From: Basidiobolus meristosporus CBS 931.73
Lineage: Eukaryota; Basidiobolomycota; Basidiobolomycetes; Basidiobolales; Basidiobolaceae
Direction of reading: 5' to 3'
DNA length: 64,000 nt
Assembly: GCA_002104905.1 (NCBI GenBank)
Contig: MCFE01000492.1
Span: forward strand, 1-64,000
Shown here: positions 11,788 through 22,150 of the stretch, piece by piece
Layout: each line of letters begins with the position of its first letter
Position numbering within the stretch: the stretch's first letter is position 1
Notes under the pieces: model-generated
What the model saw: only the letters and a program-made list of their open reading frames with translations
Told to the model about the DNA's origin: nothing
The model's database searches: none
Position numbers and translations under genes: made by a program

Positions 11788-13473
11788 CGTATTCGTCTTT
11801 CTCTCCGTAATTAGTGACGTTTGAAAGCCGCGAACTGGTTAAATGACACCAATGAGGGTTATTCCACGGTGGCTGTGGAACAGGAACGAATAAGTATCGA
11901 CGTTCAACCAGGAGTGAGTAATAAGCGCAGGCCAAGTTAGCCTTGGAGAGAGCCCTTATGTATACTTATTAGCCTAAGCTAGGAGTTAGTACACTTCAAG
12001 GGCATACCTGATACAAGTCTTACTTACGTGGTTAATATATCAGGACAGTTGCTGTAAAATCTCACGCTCAAACTCCCATCAATCTGAAATGGGATAGGTA
12101 GTTGATGATGCCTTAAATGGGTTGTACCTCACGAAGGAGCCGGATTGGGTTGACTTATTCTGAACTATCTTTGAGGCCGGTCTTAGCAATAAAGTAATCC
12201 ACTCGGCAACCAATCGATTAAGCTTTTATTGACAGGTTAGGGTGGTGAGACCGAGAGGGCAAGTGAAAGTGGGAGTGTGTGAGAATGAGAAAGAGAAGGA
12301 AAAAGGAGGAAGAAAGCTGGTATTGACACAATCTTCGCCTAAGGTTTAATATTTATAGTAGGAATAATATGTCAAACACCTCTACTGGAGCATACATTTA
12401 TATACTTCTATACATTTCGCATTGATTTAATCTCCAATGAACGGTACATATATGATGATCAAGATGCTTGTTTCCACACAAATGCTGCTCCCACTTGATA
12501 GACTCTATGCGAGTTTAAGCAACATACGAGAAATAACAAACCTTCGCTGCAGTGGTCTGCCACACTGCCGGGGCTGGTATTGGAAACATTCGTTGGGAAT
12601 AGCCCACGATGCATCCCCAATTGGGCAATTGAATTCAAGCTGTTTCATGGAGGCGGCCTAGATGTTAGGATTTGAGTCTTCTCCAGTCCGACGTGCTTTT
12701 TTACGTTGCTCTCAAACTCTACGAAAACACTCCCCACCAGACAACGAATGCTTATGGCGTCCGTGTTCCGATACAATCATAGCAACAGAGATCTGATCAA
12801 TCGTCATTGCTTACCCACACATACACTCATGCACATGATACTTGCCAAGTCAATAACGTCCATTCCCTTAATGCTGAGTTCCAACCTGGCTGGCCAGATT
12901 CCCAGTACCACAGATTTCGTTGGGTGAAATGCCAAGCTTGTGCCAACCATTTTCCCTTGGTTGCCATCTACCTCACAGTTGGCAATGCCGAATAAATCTC
13001 AATTGATACTTCTCAAGATCCAACAGGGTCCGATTTTTCACTCAATGGGTACAGATTCATAGTCAGTGCAGGCTTCACTTCACTTTAAGCCCTTCCCCTC
13101 CCCTTCTTACCATATGTTAGTTGTAAATCACCAACAACACTGCTGCTTCGTCTTTGCCGCAAACCTGGTAGCCTACCTAATCCGCACCACTATGGGGGCT
13201 GCAGATGCATCATCAAGTAGCAATTATTTCGGGATGGTGGTTGGTTTATTTTCGAATGGCTGGTTCAAGCACTTTCTGAATTACGTCTAAAATGAAAGAC
13301 TCTATGGAAAGAGAAAAGAAAAATACCCTTCTACAAGGCCCGTTCTTACATGGTACTAACCTATAGAATTTACAAGAGGGAAACTAGAGACTGAAATATC
13401 AGCCTCAAATAGGTGCGAGTCCACTGATCATACTCGGCTGGAGTCGTACACTTGGCTGGCTCGCACCAACTGT
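11788..13473. other. Intergenic, about 1.7 kb
   Basis: No gene supported. A purine-rich tract (GAGAGGG..GAAAGAGAAGG) runs from about 12240 to 12320, followed by AT-rich sequence. Plus-strand frames at 12437-13290 are short and overlapping, without domain signs. Confidence 0.45.
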
Positions 13474-15590
13474 TTAGATTTTTCTTTTCACCAAGGTCAT
13501 GACACTTTCAATATGCTTGGTTTGGGGAAATAGATCGAAGGGAGTGATATCGACAGCATCGTACATTGGCAATGGGTTCTCGGGAGCACTTTCGCTGGCT
13601 TTCTTGTGGATGTATGCCAGATCTCTGGCCTGGGTTTGAACGTTGCAACTAACGTAAACAATACGTGCTGGTGCGAAATTGAGAAGCTGGTCGAGGAAAC
13701 TCTCACTGCAACCCTTGCGAGGAGGGTCAATCACCATAGCACTCTCGTCCCCGTCAAACTGAACCTCTTTGAAAATCTCTTCGGCATCTCCTACGATAAA
13801 TTCGCAGTTCTTGATGTTGTTAAGTTCAACGTTCTGCTTAGCGTAGTTGACTGAGTCGCGGGAAATTTCAACACCTGGTAGTGGAAAAGTTAGAATATGC
13901 GATCCCCGTCAAGCAGTCTGGAATCCACCCACCTAATACTTTGTCAAACTTAGCATGACATGAGATGGCGAACAATCCGGATCCACAGTAAGCATCGACC
14001 ATGTATTTGATTTTATCCTCTTCAGAGGCTTGCAAGTGGTCAGATGCGTATTGAATGAGAAGGGGGAGAATAGAGGCGTTATTTTGGAAGAAAGAGCCTA
14101 AATTAGAAAAGAAGTGTCAATGGGACATCTGTCGGTTTCTTCACTGGCATTCGATATTTACCGGCGGGGAAATCAAAGCGATGTTTGCCAACAAGCTCAG
14201 TGACGATCTTTTTATGGTCAGTAATGTAACCCTTCTCATAAGTGGCCTCTCCGTTCTCGTCCTTGGTTTCCTGGAGGACGTTAGTCTCTCGAATCAACAG
14301 TGTAGCCCCGCGTTTGTAGCTATCCTTGTTTCTATTGATTAGGTAAAGCATCCGCCGTTAGTAAGCCTCTTCGAGAGTCATCCCAATACTTGCAACTTAC
14401 TCAAATACATAATCTCTCATGGTGCTGTAGCCTTTTTGGATGGAAGATGTGCCAATCATGCAATCCTCGATATCCAAGATTTGGCGACGTCCTTGGATGG
14501 CAAATCCAATCTCGACCTTCTCCATGGCGCTTTTGGGCTTTTGGAAATGCGGAGTGAGCTTTGTTCTATATCCAAACTCCATGGGGGACCCAACCACATC
14601 GTTGATGGTGAGACCTGTAACATTGGCTAATGGGGTGGACCATTAGTACTCTATGCATCAGTCACCAATCAATCAAAATCCTCTTACGAGCAAAATTAGC
14701 GAATGCATTCTTGACTACGTTTTTCTTGAATGCTTTTTGATTCTGATAGCAAATTGGTGGTGAGATTTGGAGAAAGCGCCAATTGGGCGACACGTATATA
14801 TACCTCGTAAGTCAAGTGTTGGAACTGGCAGCCAGAGCATGAGCCAAAGTATTTACATGGAGCCGCAATACGCTCAGGGGAAGGAGTAAGTACTTCTACT
14901 AGATCGGCGAAGGAATATCCCCTATTCAATATCCATATTAATTATTAGTATCGCTACGCGCATTATTCCTTAACCAAGTGTTCTCACCAGCAAGATCTAT
15001 AAACTCGGGCGCGAATCTTTTCTCCAGGTAAGACAAATGGAACTAGTACAACCCATCCGTTCTCCTCGATGATACCCATTCCTTCACCTAATAAAATCCT
15101 AAAGTAAGTATCTCCGGGGAAACGCCACCAAGGAATAGAAAAGTGCAGTACCTGAGGCCGCCAGTTGATGAATGTTAAGTTCGATTTCCTGTAGGTGCTC
15201 AAAAGGATTTTGTCTCTCCTCCTCGTTGGTGTCTTTCTCTTTATCTTCAAGTTTGCTCCAGTAGTTCTTTCTGACCTGATCAATGTCAAATCTCAAAACA
15301 TCGTCCAGCTCTTTCTTGAGCTTACGTTGGGATCTCTTTCTTTTCCCGGTGACCTTCTTGGCAGGGGCCTTCTCGGGTTCCTCGGAAGGAAGAGGTACAG
15401 GTAGGTTGGGCTGGTTCTCGGCTATCTGAGTGGTTTCCATTTTGTGATATGAGCTGAAGTTCTTGGTCGCGAATGAGGTGGGTGCGAGCTTGGTTCTCGA
15501 GAAATATGGGGAACGAGCTAGGAAGGGCCGGTTAGGTAAGGTAGCACGTATGTTATGAAAAAACTTCCAGGAAGTTTTGATTGAATGCAT
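13474..15590 (-). CDS. TRM2: tRNA (uracil-5-)-methyltransferase, forms m5U54 (ribothymidine)
   Basis: SAM-dependent methyltransferase of the RumA/TrmA class. Eight exons (15590-15152, 15087-14988, 14921-14804, 14742-14688, 14626-14401, 14331-14162, 14097-13933, 13874-13474) join in phase to 557 residues. Visible parts are a TRAM-like domain (GMGIIEENGWVVLVPFVLPGE), a Cys cluster like the RumA iron-sulfur site (PCKYFGSCSGCQFQHL), the SAM motif DAYCGSGLFAIS, DPPRKGCSE, and the catalytic Cys in YVSCNVQTQARDL. The first ATG adds a basic, Ser/Phe-rich leader without acidic residues, like a mitochondrial presequence. A second in-frame ATG (METTQIAE, about residue 52) would give a nuclear or cytosolic form, so dual targeting is plausible. 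Identity is very secure. Confidence 0.95.
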
Positions 15591-16329
15591 ACACAATTAT
15601 GAATGGCCGGGCAAGAATAGTGCGTTGGTTGACACCGATTCTGGGAGTTTTTTTTTTCTTTTTGCTGAGCCCACTTTTTTTCAGATTTTTTCTTGAGGAA
15701 ATTCACCGGGGCCCCAATCCCGCTGGAACATGGTCGATACTTGAGTGCGGGTGAAATTTCGCGATAAGTTAAGCCAACTTCCAAGCAACCTCCCCCAGAC
15801 TGGGTTTAATTTAGCCTAATTCATGATGGATCCATATGATCAACATGCACCTAACAATGGCTAGATCAATCTTAACTTTAATTCTTATTAACACTTGGCT
15901 GGCCTATTTGGCCATCTGGTACTTACCGATTAGAGTCCTCAAGATGCCTCTTCTCCCATTCGATAGCTCTGTTTCACAGAGCATAGTCATCTGAAATTAC
16001 TATACTTCTTGGCGCTACACTCTTTGCACGAAATACGCCAATCAGAGGAACATTCGATATTACCATCATGGCCCATTCGGCCAATCGCAGCAAGTTCTGT
16101 AAATAGTGCGATGCCTTTAGCAATGTACTACCTCACGATCCCCTCGATAGCGCATCTTGATTAATTTATCGAGGTGGTTTTGGAAAAATGTCTTTAATCT
16201 ATGGTGTCTTTCTAGTATTTCCATTTTGGTAGGAAAATATCCATTCCACTTCACACCACATACCACATACCACCTGCCCCCGTACCACTTAATACACTTA
16301 TACCAACACCAACACCGTTCGTTCCATCC
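15591..16329. other. Divergent intergenic region between TRM2 and the Kre9-like gene
   Basis: Contains both promoters, divergently oriented. I see no further gene. Short poly-T runs lie at 15650-15690. Confidence 0.5.
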
Positions 16330-17656
16330 ATGAAATCCTCCAAATGTTCAAAAACACACAGAATGCCGCCCCTTTTTCTCGCGGCATTTATACTATTTGC
16401 TGCCATAGGAAGAGACTCCGTTTTGGTGACCGCTGCTAGTCCTGGTAAAGGCTTATTCTGTTCCATTTTGATTTTCGTAGACTCAATGGTTTCCCTCCTT
16501 ACAGCAGATCAAATCAACCAAGCCTGCAATGCGAATATATACTGCTTACCCACCGCAGGGGAGGTTTGGGGGCAGCAGCAAAACTACTTTGTTCAATGGA
16601 ACTACAACTATCCTACGTTCGCCACCACAGGACGTGTTAATATCCGACTATTCAACAACCAATCGACGACCCCAGTCTACCAATTACCTTCCTACGAGAA
16701 TGCCGAGGGGCTCTTGATTATCAACACCATTCAATCGAGTTGGTTTTTGGGCAACCAAACGGTGCAATATTTCTACTTCCTCATCACCGGTTCTGAGGAT
16801 CCTCCTTCTATAGCTGAGAATGGGCCTATTTTTTTGATACAAAGTTTGTTGTCTAGCTGACGCCCTCAACTTCTCTGACCAATCTTTGTAACCACCTATG
16901 TCTATCTTCAGGTCCACCACCAACCTCAACGTCATCCACCGCTACTGCCACTGCCACTGCCACGCCCACGCGCACGCCTACAAGTACTCCTTTGGCATCT
17001 GCAACTACTACACCAGGACACAGTGGTCCCAACAATGACGAGTCCAGCGGGCTTTCGGTTGGTGCGATTTGTGGAATTGCTGTTGGCAGCGTTTTGTTTG
17101 TTACTACCATTGCTTGATATCCTTTTTTTTCATTGAACCCAAGTACACTTCAACCACATTTAATGCTAATCCTTAACTGCTTTCTACCCTCATCTATTTC
17201 ATTAGACGTAAGAGAGGTGGTCACAAGCAAGGGTACGATTTCCAACTGGAGTCCGAGTCTGGATCCGGCGTCAACGGATATGCCGCATTGGGCCCAACGA
17301 ATCTAGGCACTGCTCGTGACAACACCTCCAATAGTGACGCTGACTCAACACTACCCATGACCGAAAGCCTAAGTCCAGGCAAACGAAGCTCTCTCTGTCT
17401 AACCGTCAAAGATGCACAGGAACTCGCCCACGCATACCGGAAAATGCTCACGAACAAGGACGCCACCGAAGAGACCCCGCAGACTACCCAGCAGCGCAGT
17501 TTATACAGCGACGAGTTGCTTCGCAGAGAATTGGCCGCCGACGGACATGGCGTCAAGAACGTATCCACCACACCAGCCATTGTGGTGGTGGATGATCAGG
17601 TGAACGGGCATGGTATGACGGCGGATCCCTCGGAGCCCGACTCAACCACTCCTTAG
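16330..17656 (+). CDS. Kre9/KNH-like secreted single-pass membrane protein
   Basis: Probable cell-surface protein. Exons 16330-16444, 16505-16843, 16912 to about 17095, and 17206-17656. The protein starts with a signal peptide (LFLAAFILFAAIG). An Ig-like domain follows with features of the Ser/Thr-rich Kre9/KNH family: GEVWGQQQNYFVQWNYN, two N-glycosylation sites (NNQST, GNQTV), and the closing ENGPIFLI. A Ser/Thr/Ala/Pro stalk with a TATATATATPT run leads to a hydrophobic helix (LSVGAICGIAVGSVL), an RKRGG stop-transfer and a cytoplasmic tail of about 145 residues. This layout resembles fungal wall sensors (Wsc/Mid2 style), but there is no WSC domain. The donor after exon 2 is GTTTGT. The exon 3 donor is uncertain: 17096 closes the phase but leaves a short transmembrane helix. 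Confidence 0.7.
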
Positions 17657-19840
17657 ATGAGACAACCCCGACTGGCCCAAAATTTATTTAATCCCTAAAC
17701 TCTTGTATACCGCGCCTGGTGGACTTCCCTCTAAGAATTGTCGTAGGTGTGGACCCTCATGTATGATACATCTTTGTCCCTAATACCTTCACTTATCCAA
17801 ATGTAAGTAAAAACCCTCATGGGTGTCTGTGTGGTACGCCCCACGGCACATCTCTCATCTCTATTCATATCTCTATACCTACCCTTCCAATCCCCATCCC
17901 ACTCTCATTCCCATCTAGTATACTATACTCCCTCGAAAGCTCCCCTTTATTCCCAGGAGGCGGGAATCGCCCTTTGTTCCAAACACGTCCCAAGTGATCC
18001 AACCACGACGCAGCCGATCCGTTTCAATATAATCTAATAAATGAATGCAATCAGCCAATACGGTTGGCGGCTATTCCTGTCAAAGGGAAGAGGGGGTTGG
18101 GAGTGCCCCAATTTGGGTAGCCTCGAAAACACTGTGTGGGCTATAAATAGTTCGTACTTCTTCTGAAGGGCCTTTCCTGGTGGTTTCATCACTTGGCACT
18201 CCCCGTGTTCCGTATGTTCTAGTGGTGCTCATTAGTGATGGGTTGGGTGCCCCCTCACACACACATTCCGGTAGCCAATACCCGGCAGACCTCGCGCGAT
18301 GCCAAAGACCTATCCCACATAGTTATTCCATCCACATCAGCTGGCCGATTCAGAATGGTTTCGACTTTGGCTGGCAACAGAATTGGTGTCCTTCCTGAGC
18401 CCCCGAAAAGGGATCATTCCTAAATCGGTAAAGCCACACTGTCTCCCTATACATCTCATTATCTGGATATTGCTCCGTAGTGGCCCTGAGATTTCCAAAT
18501 CGGGTTTAAATGCGTCTTCACACTCCACCCAGCACGCACCGACACATTACAATATCCGGACTGTATTCCGTGGAATTAGTACTGGGAAAGCAAGCTTTGA
18601 AATAGCCAGTGTCTCTCTGGACCCAGGTAACTATGAAGCCATGCGGTACTCTAAGTTACTGTTCTGGTTGGATTAGCTTCCTAGATGACTTGATATCAGG
18701 AGCGTGTGTGGGAATAAGTGTAATCACTTCACACATCTATAGCTCCAAGATAACGCCACCAACTGTAGAGCTTTAGGTACCGGCGTTGGTTCAGGTGATG
18801 AGAGGCCGGTGATGGCTACCAGAAAGCTAGCCGGTCCTCCAGGTTCTGGATCCTTTCCGCCTCCACAATTGTGAATGGTTGTGGCACACAAGTATGAAAA
18901 GACTTGGGGCATGAGCTGACCTAAGGAGAGTGGTCTTCAGGAATCACACTTTATTGTGCGAAGTATGGCAAATATTTTGTTTTGACTTTAATCAGATGTG
19001 TATCATCATCTGACACCAGTAAGATCCCCGATATCCAACCCAAAGCTTCCCCAAGCCATCCAAGAATCTGCAAACCATGCAACCAGCTTTCCATAGCCTT
19101 GCCGACCGCCTTCCAATCCAATAGTGGTGTACCAAGTGGATGATCTGACCATTTCTACTTCACGAATCGGCAGGTGAAAGCCATCCGGCTCCTGAATCCC
19201 TTGGATCACCTCCGATCTCTCACCTCTACTTACGGCAGAAGATGGATTCCACAGATATTCCCCGAAATATTTTGTATACGTTGGAATTCCATTTAGATTT
19301 GGAATTGATTCTGTAACATCTCCCAATTGTGTAGGCGCCGAAAAATGATCCTAGTCAATGAATTCTTTTCGGTCATAATACATCGGTCATGAATGATCAG
19401 ATGATATGCTACTTGGTACCTACAACCCTAACTCAATGGCTATTCTACTTTGGTGAAATCCTAACTGTGCCGCGAGCGGTATCTTGTTCTTGAGCATTTT
19501 TCATCCTCGTCGTGAGTTTGCCGTTGCAAGGAATTGATGCAAAGATCTGGCACTTGCAAATATACTTAATGGATGCTAGTGAGTGGTTATAGCTGCTAGT
19601 ATTACACTAAATAGCCCATTGGTTACCAGGATTCACTTCTCACATGATTTTCAGCTGAGATATTGCTGGTTATGAAGAATTCCTGAGGCGCTTCGAAAAT
19701 GAAATCACCTTGAGTTCTCTACCAGCTCCAGAATTTGCTCAGTGTTCTGTTGAAAGTTGACCAGGCGATTTAGAAGTGGTTTTGATAACTTCCAGGACTT
19801 CACTAGTTGACAGATTTTCGTAGATCCCAGTCTGTGAGCT
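17657..19840. other. Intergenic, about 2.2 kb
   Basis: A pyrimidine-rich stretch (CTCTCATCTCTATTCATATC and following) lies at 17850-17930. The remaining short frames on both strands show no homology I can recognise. No gene supported. Confidence 0.45.
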
Positions 19841-19852
19841 TTGTTATTTGGA

Positions 19853-20106
19853 ACCAAATTCCCTTTAGGAATATTTCACCAAAACATCAGGTACCCAGAA
19901 CATGAAAGTTCTCAAAGTTGTCCAAACAGCCCCAAACCTTACAAATATGCTCTTGGGACCTTTCTTAACATATTCTATGTGTTTGTTATGCCAAGACCAT
20001 GTAAAAGTATAAACACTACTTTCACATTCAATGAATCATTAAGTGAGAACTACATAATCTACTTGTTCTCCCAATCACTTCCAATATCTCCAAGACTCTT
20101 ACAACA
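19853..20106 (+). repeat. Degenerate LTR, copia-like family (copy 1)
   Basis: About 250 nt clearly alignable to the repeats at 57218-57471 and 58132-58385. Shared blocks are CAGGTACCCAGAACATGAAA, the TGCCAAGACCATGTAAAAGT block, CATTCAATGAATCATTAAGT and the 3' end CCAAGACTCTTACAACA. The 5' TG end is lost. No internal domain follows, so it is a solo or truncated LTR. Confidence 0.8.
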
Positions 20107-20229
20107 AAAACCACATGATAATACGCTCACCTGATTACTTCCAATATCTCAAAACTCTGACAACACTTTTTAGCTTATCGCAAAACTATATATTATTGAT
20201 CTAAGATGCAGTTTGTGAGATAATAGCTA

Positions 20230-21130
20230 ATTCCTAAATTTATTGAAGGCTTAGAAGTTATTGATCTTTCAAATTCCTCCAAAAGCCCCCAAACCTTACT
20301 CACGGCTTCCTAAGTCCTTTCACAAGATAATCCTACAACTAGCTTTAGGAAGTCTCTCTAAGAGTATAAGTACCTTACTTGAGCTAAAAAATAATAGGTC
20401 AATAGTTCATGTCATATTGTCATATTATCATTTTTTACCCAAAGTTTGGTTAGTAAGATATTAGCTAGTTCGGACAATTATTAAAGACCTAGACGTTATC
20501 ATATTTCTGAAAGCTTGTCTAAAAGCTCCTTGATTATTGCACACCACTTCCTGGTACCTTTCTTACATTGTCCTTGTCACTGGCTCTACAAAGCTCTTTC
20601 AGAAATACATATCTATTTATACCACGTACTGAGACCTTTCTTAAAGCTTTCTTACCACTGATGCCAAGAAGTTCAACTAAGATTATATATATTACTTGAG
20701 CACAATAAAGCAACAGGTAAATACTATGCAATTTCTCTAGCTCTTTAGTTACTTTCAGTACTCCAAATAATTTGAATTTTGTGGTTACACCGAGATATTC
20801 TATTAACTTGGCTACTTTGTTCATTGCCTATTAGTCTTGGAATATCTTGCCCAAATTCTTTGTTGCGATTTACTTGGAATGCTTTACCAAATGACCAGGT
20901 ACCGAGAACATGAGAATCTTCAGACTTATTCAAAGGTCATGAAGCTTTGCACACATACTCTTGGTGGTGCAAGATTCTAGGAGCTATTGGAAGTAGCTTG
21001 GAGAACTAGAAAAATTGAATAATATCTGTTGCTTTATTGAGCTCATGTAAGGTATATATACTTTGAGGGGAGTTTTGTGGTATTAATGCTAAGAAAGCTT
21101 TAAGAAAGGTCTCAAGTATGACACAAGCTA
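20230..21130. repeat. Cluster of diverged LTR-like fragments with an internal inverted repeat
   Basis: Blocks resembling the copia-like LTR recur (AAAAGCCCCCAAACCTTACT at about 20280, CACTTCCTGGTACCTTTCTT at about 20545, TTGCGATTTACTTGGAAT at about 20860 followed by CAGGTACCGAGAACATGA). About 20625-20765 (GAGACCTTTCTTAAAGCTTTCTTA..) and 20970-21120 are imperfect reverse complements of each other, with the 20860 fragment between them. Short frames inside are by-products of this AT-rich repeat sequence. Confidence 0.65.
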
Positions 21131-21231
21131 GAGGGCGCCTACTTTCTGTCACATTCGGCATGCACACTGGTAAACAGTGTAATCCTATGAGATATCAAAC
21201 CACTGGCTCTAGCCTTGTTGGTAATAAGCAA

Positions 21232-21300
21232 GAAGGGGGAGATGTAACCCAACCTACGGAATAGCAGACAAAATGCCCATTCTGCTCACAATTCATGCCT
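21232..21300 (+). repeat. Possible polypurine tract and start of another LTR
   Basis: AAGAAGGGGGAGA followed by TGTAACCCAACC looks like the polypurine tract / 3' LTR junction typical of copia elements. No matching LTR end or partner copy was found in the window, so the call is weak. Confidence 0.3.
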
Positions 21301-22097
21301 GAGGAGCGCTGGTTCCTAAGGCATCAGTGGGTTGCACAACTCCGGTGCAACCTCAACCTAAAATTACCCGAACAGGGTTATCTTGTGGGACACCAGTGAT
21401 TCAGGCTACTCTTGGTGCATTCCACCACACCAACTATCCAGTTGTTGGCAACCAACATTCAACGTGGTTTGACTAGATGACTCCGTCTATAGTGACACTC
21501 CCCGGTGCCACCCAAATCTTGAAGAGGGTCGAGGTGAGAGAATCCTTTCCATATACGGAGGTTGAATGGCTGTCGGAGATCTTTGGAAGCAAGTGTCGCT
21601 CAAGCAAGAAGGGCCCCCGTAGTTCACCACCGATCGGACGTATGGTTAATCCCGCCCTGCTGATTAGTCGGCTCAGTTTGACGGGATTCGTAAATAGTAG
21701 GAGTCTTGGCTGGGTTCACTGATCCGGCAGGAGGTTCATTGATGATCTTACGAAGGATCATTACAGCCGGTGTATTGGTTGCTGCTTCGTTAAACATCAA
21801 ATTGGGGAAACCACATCAACCAGGATAACGGGACTCATCAGCAATTGCTGGTTTCAGGATCTGGCATCCATTTCCAGGATTCAGCTCTCGTCGTATGTAT
21901 TAGTGCCAGTCAGCAAGACACTGGATGCAATGATGTGTACCATCGAACCGGATTCCCAAGTGCACATATGGCCTCTCGAGCTTTTGTCGTAGCCAATGCT
22001 CGTCGGCGGTGGTTTTTGGGGAATGTATATCAGAGAGCGTGTCAAGGATTAGTAATTCATTGGCCTGGTAACGTTACTTGCCATGGAGCCCTCGGCG
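21301..22097. other. Intergenic upstream of the metallophosphoesterase
   Basis: No gene supported. The frames at 21477-21722 and 21845-22102 have no recognisable content. May contain further retroelement-derived sequence. Confidence 0.4.
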
Positions 22098-22104
22098 TAT
22101 AAAG
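22098..22104 (+). promoter_or_regulatory. TATA box of the MABP-metallophosphoesterase gene
   Basis: TATAAAG, 53 nt before the ATG at 22151. An in-frame ATG at 22115 lies only 11 nt after it and would probably be upstream of the transcript start. This favours 22151, which also places the signal peptide at the extreme N-terminus. Confidence 0.55.
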
Positions 22105-22150
22105 ACCCCTCACCATGAATCAAACCATCATTCGAAAGCACATCTCTGCA

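Noticed and set aside
16853-17110. Minus-strand Val/Ala-rich ORF
   Set aside because: Antisense shadow of the Ser/Thr/Ala stalk of the Kre9-like gene.
21240-22100. Zinc-finger-like CPFC motif near 21290
   Set aside because: A single C-x2-C with a distant His, no open frame around it, next to retroelement debris.
22115-22150. Upstream in-frame ATG of the metallophosphoesterase
   Set aside because: Only 11 nt after the TATA box, and it would place charged residues before the signal peptide. ATG at 22151 is preferred.
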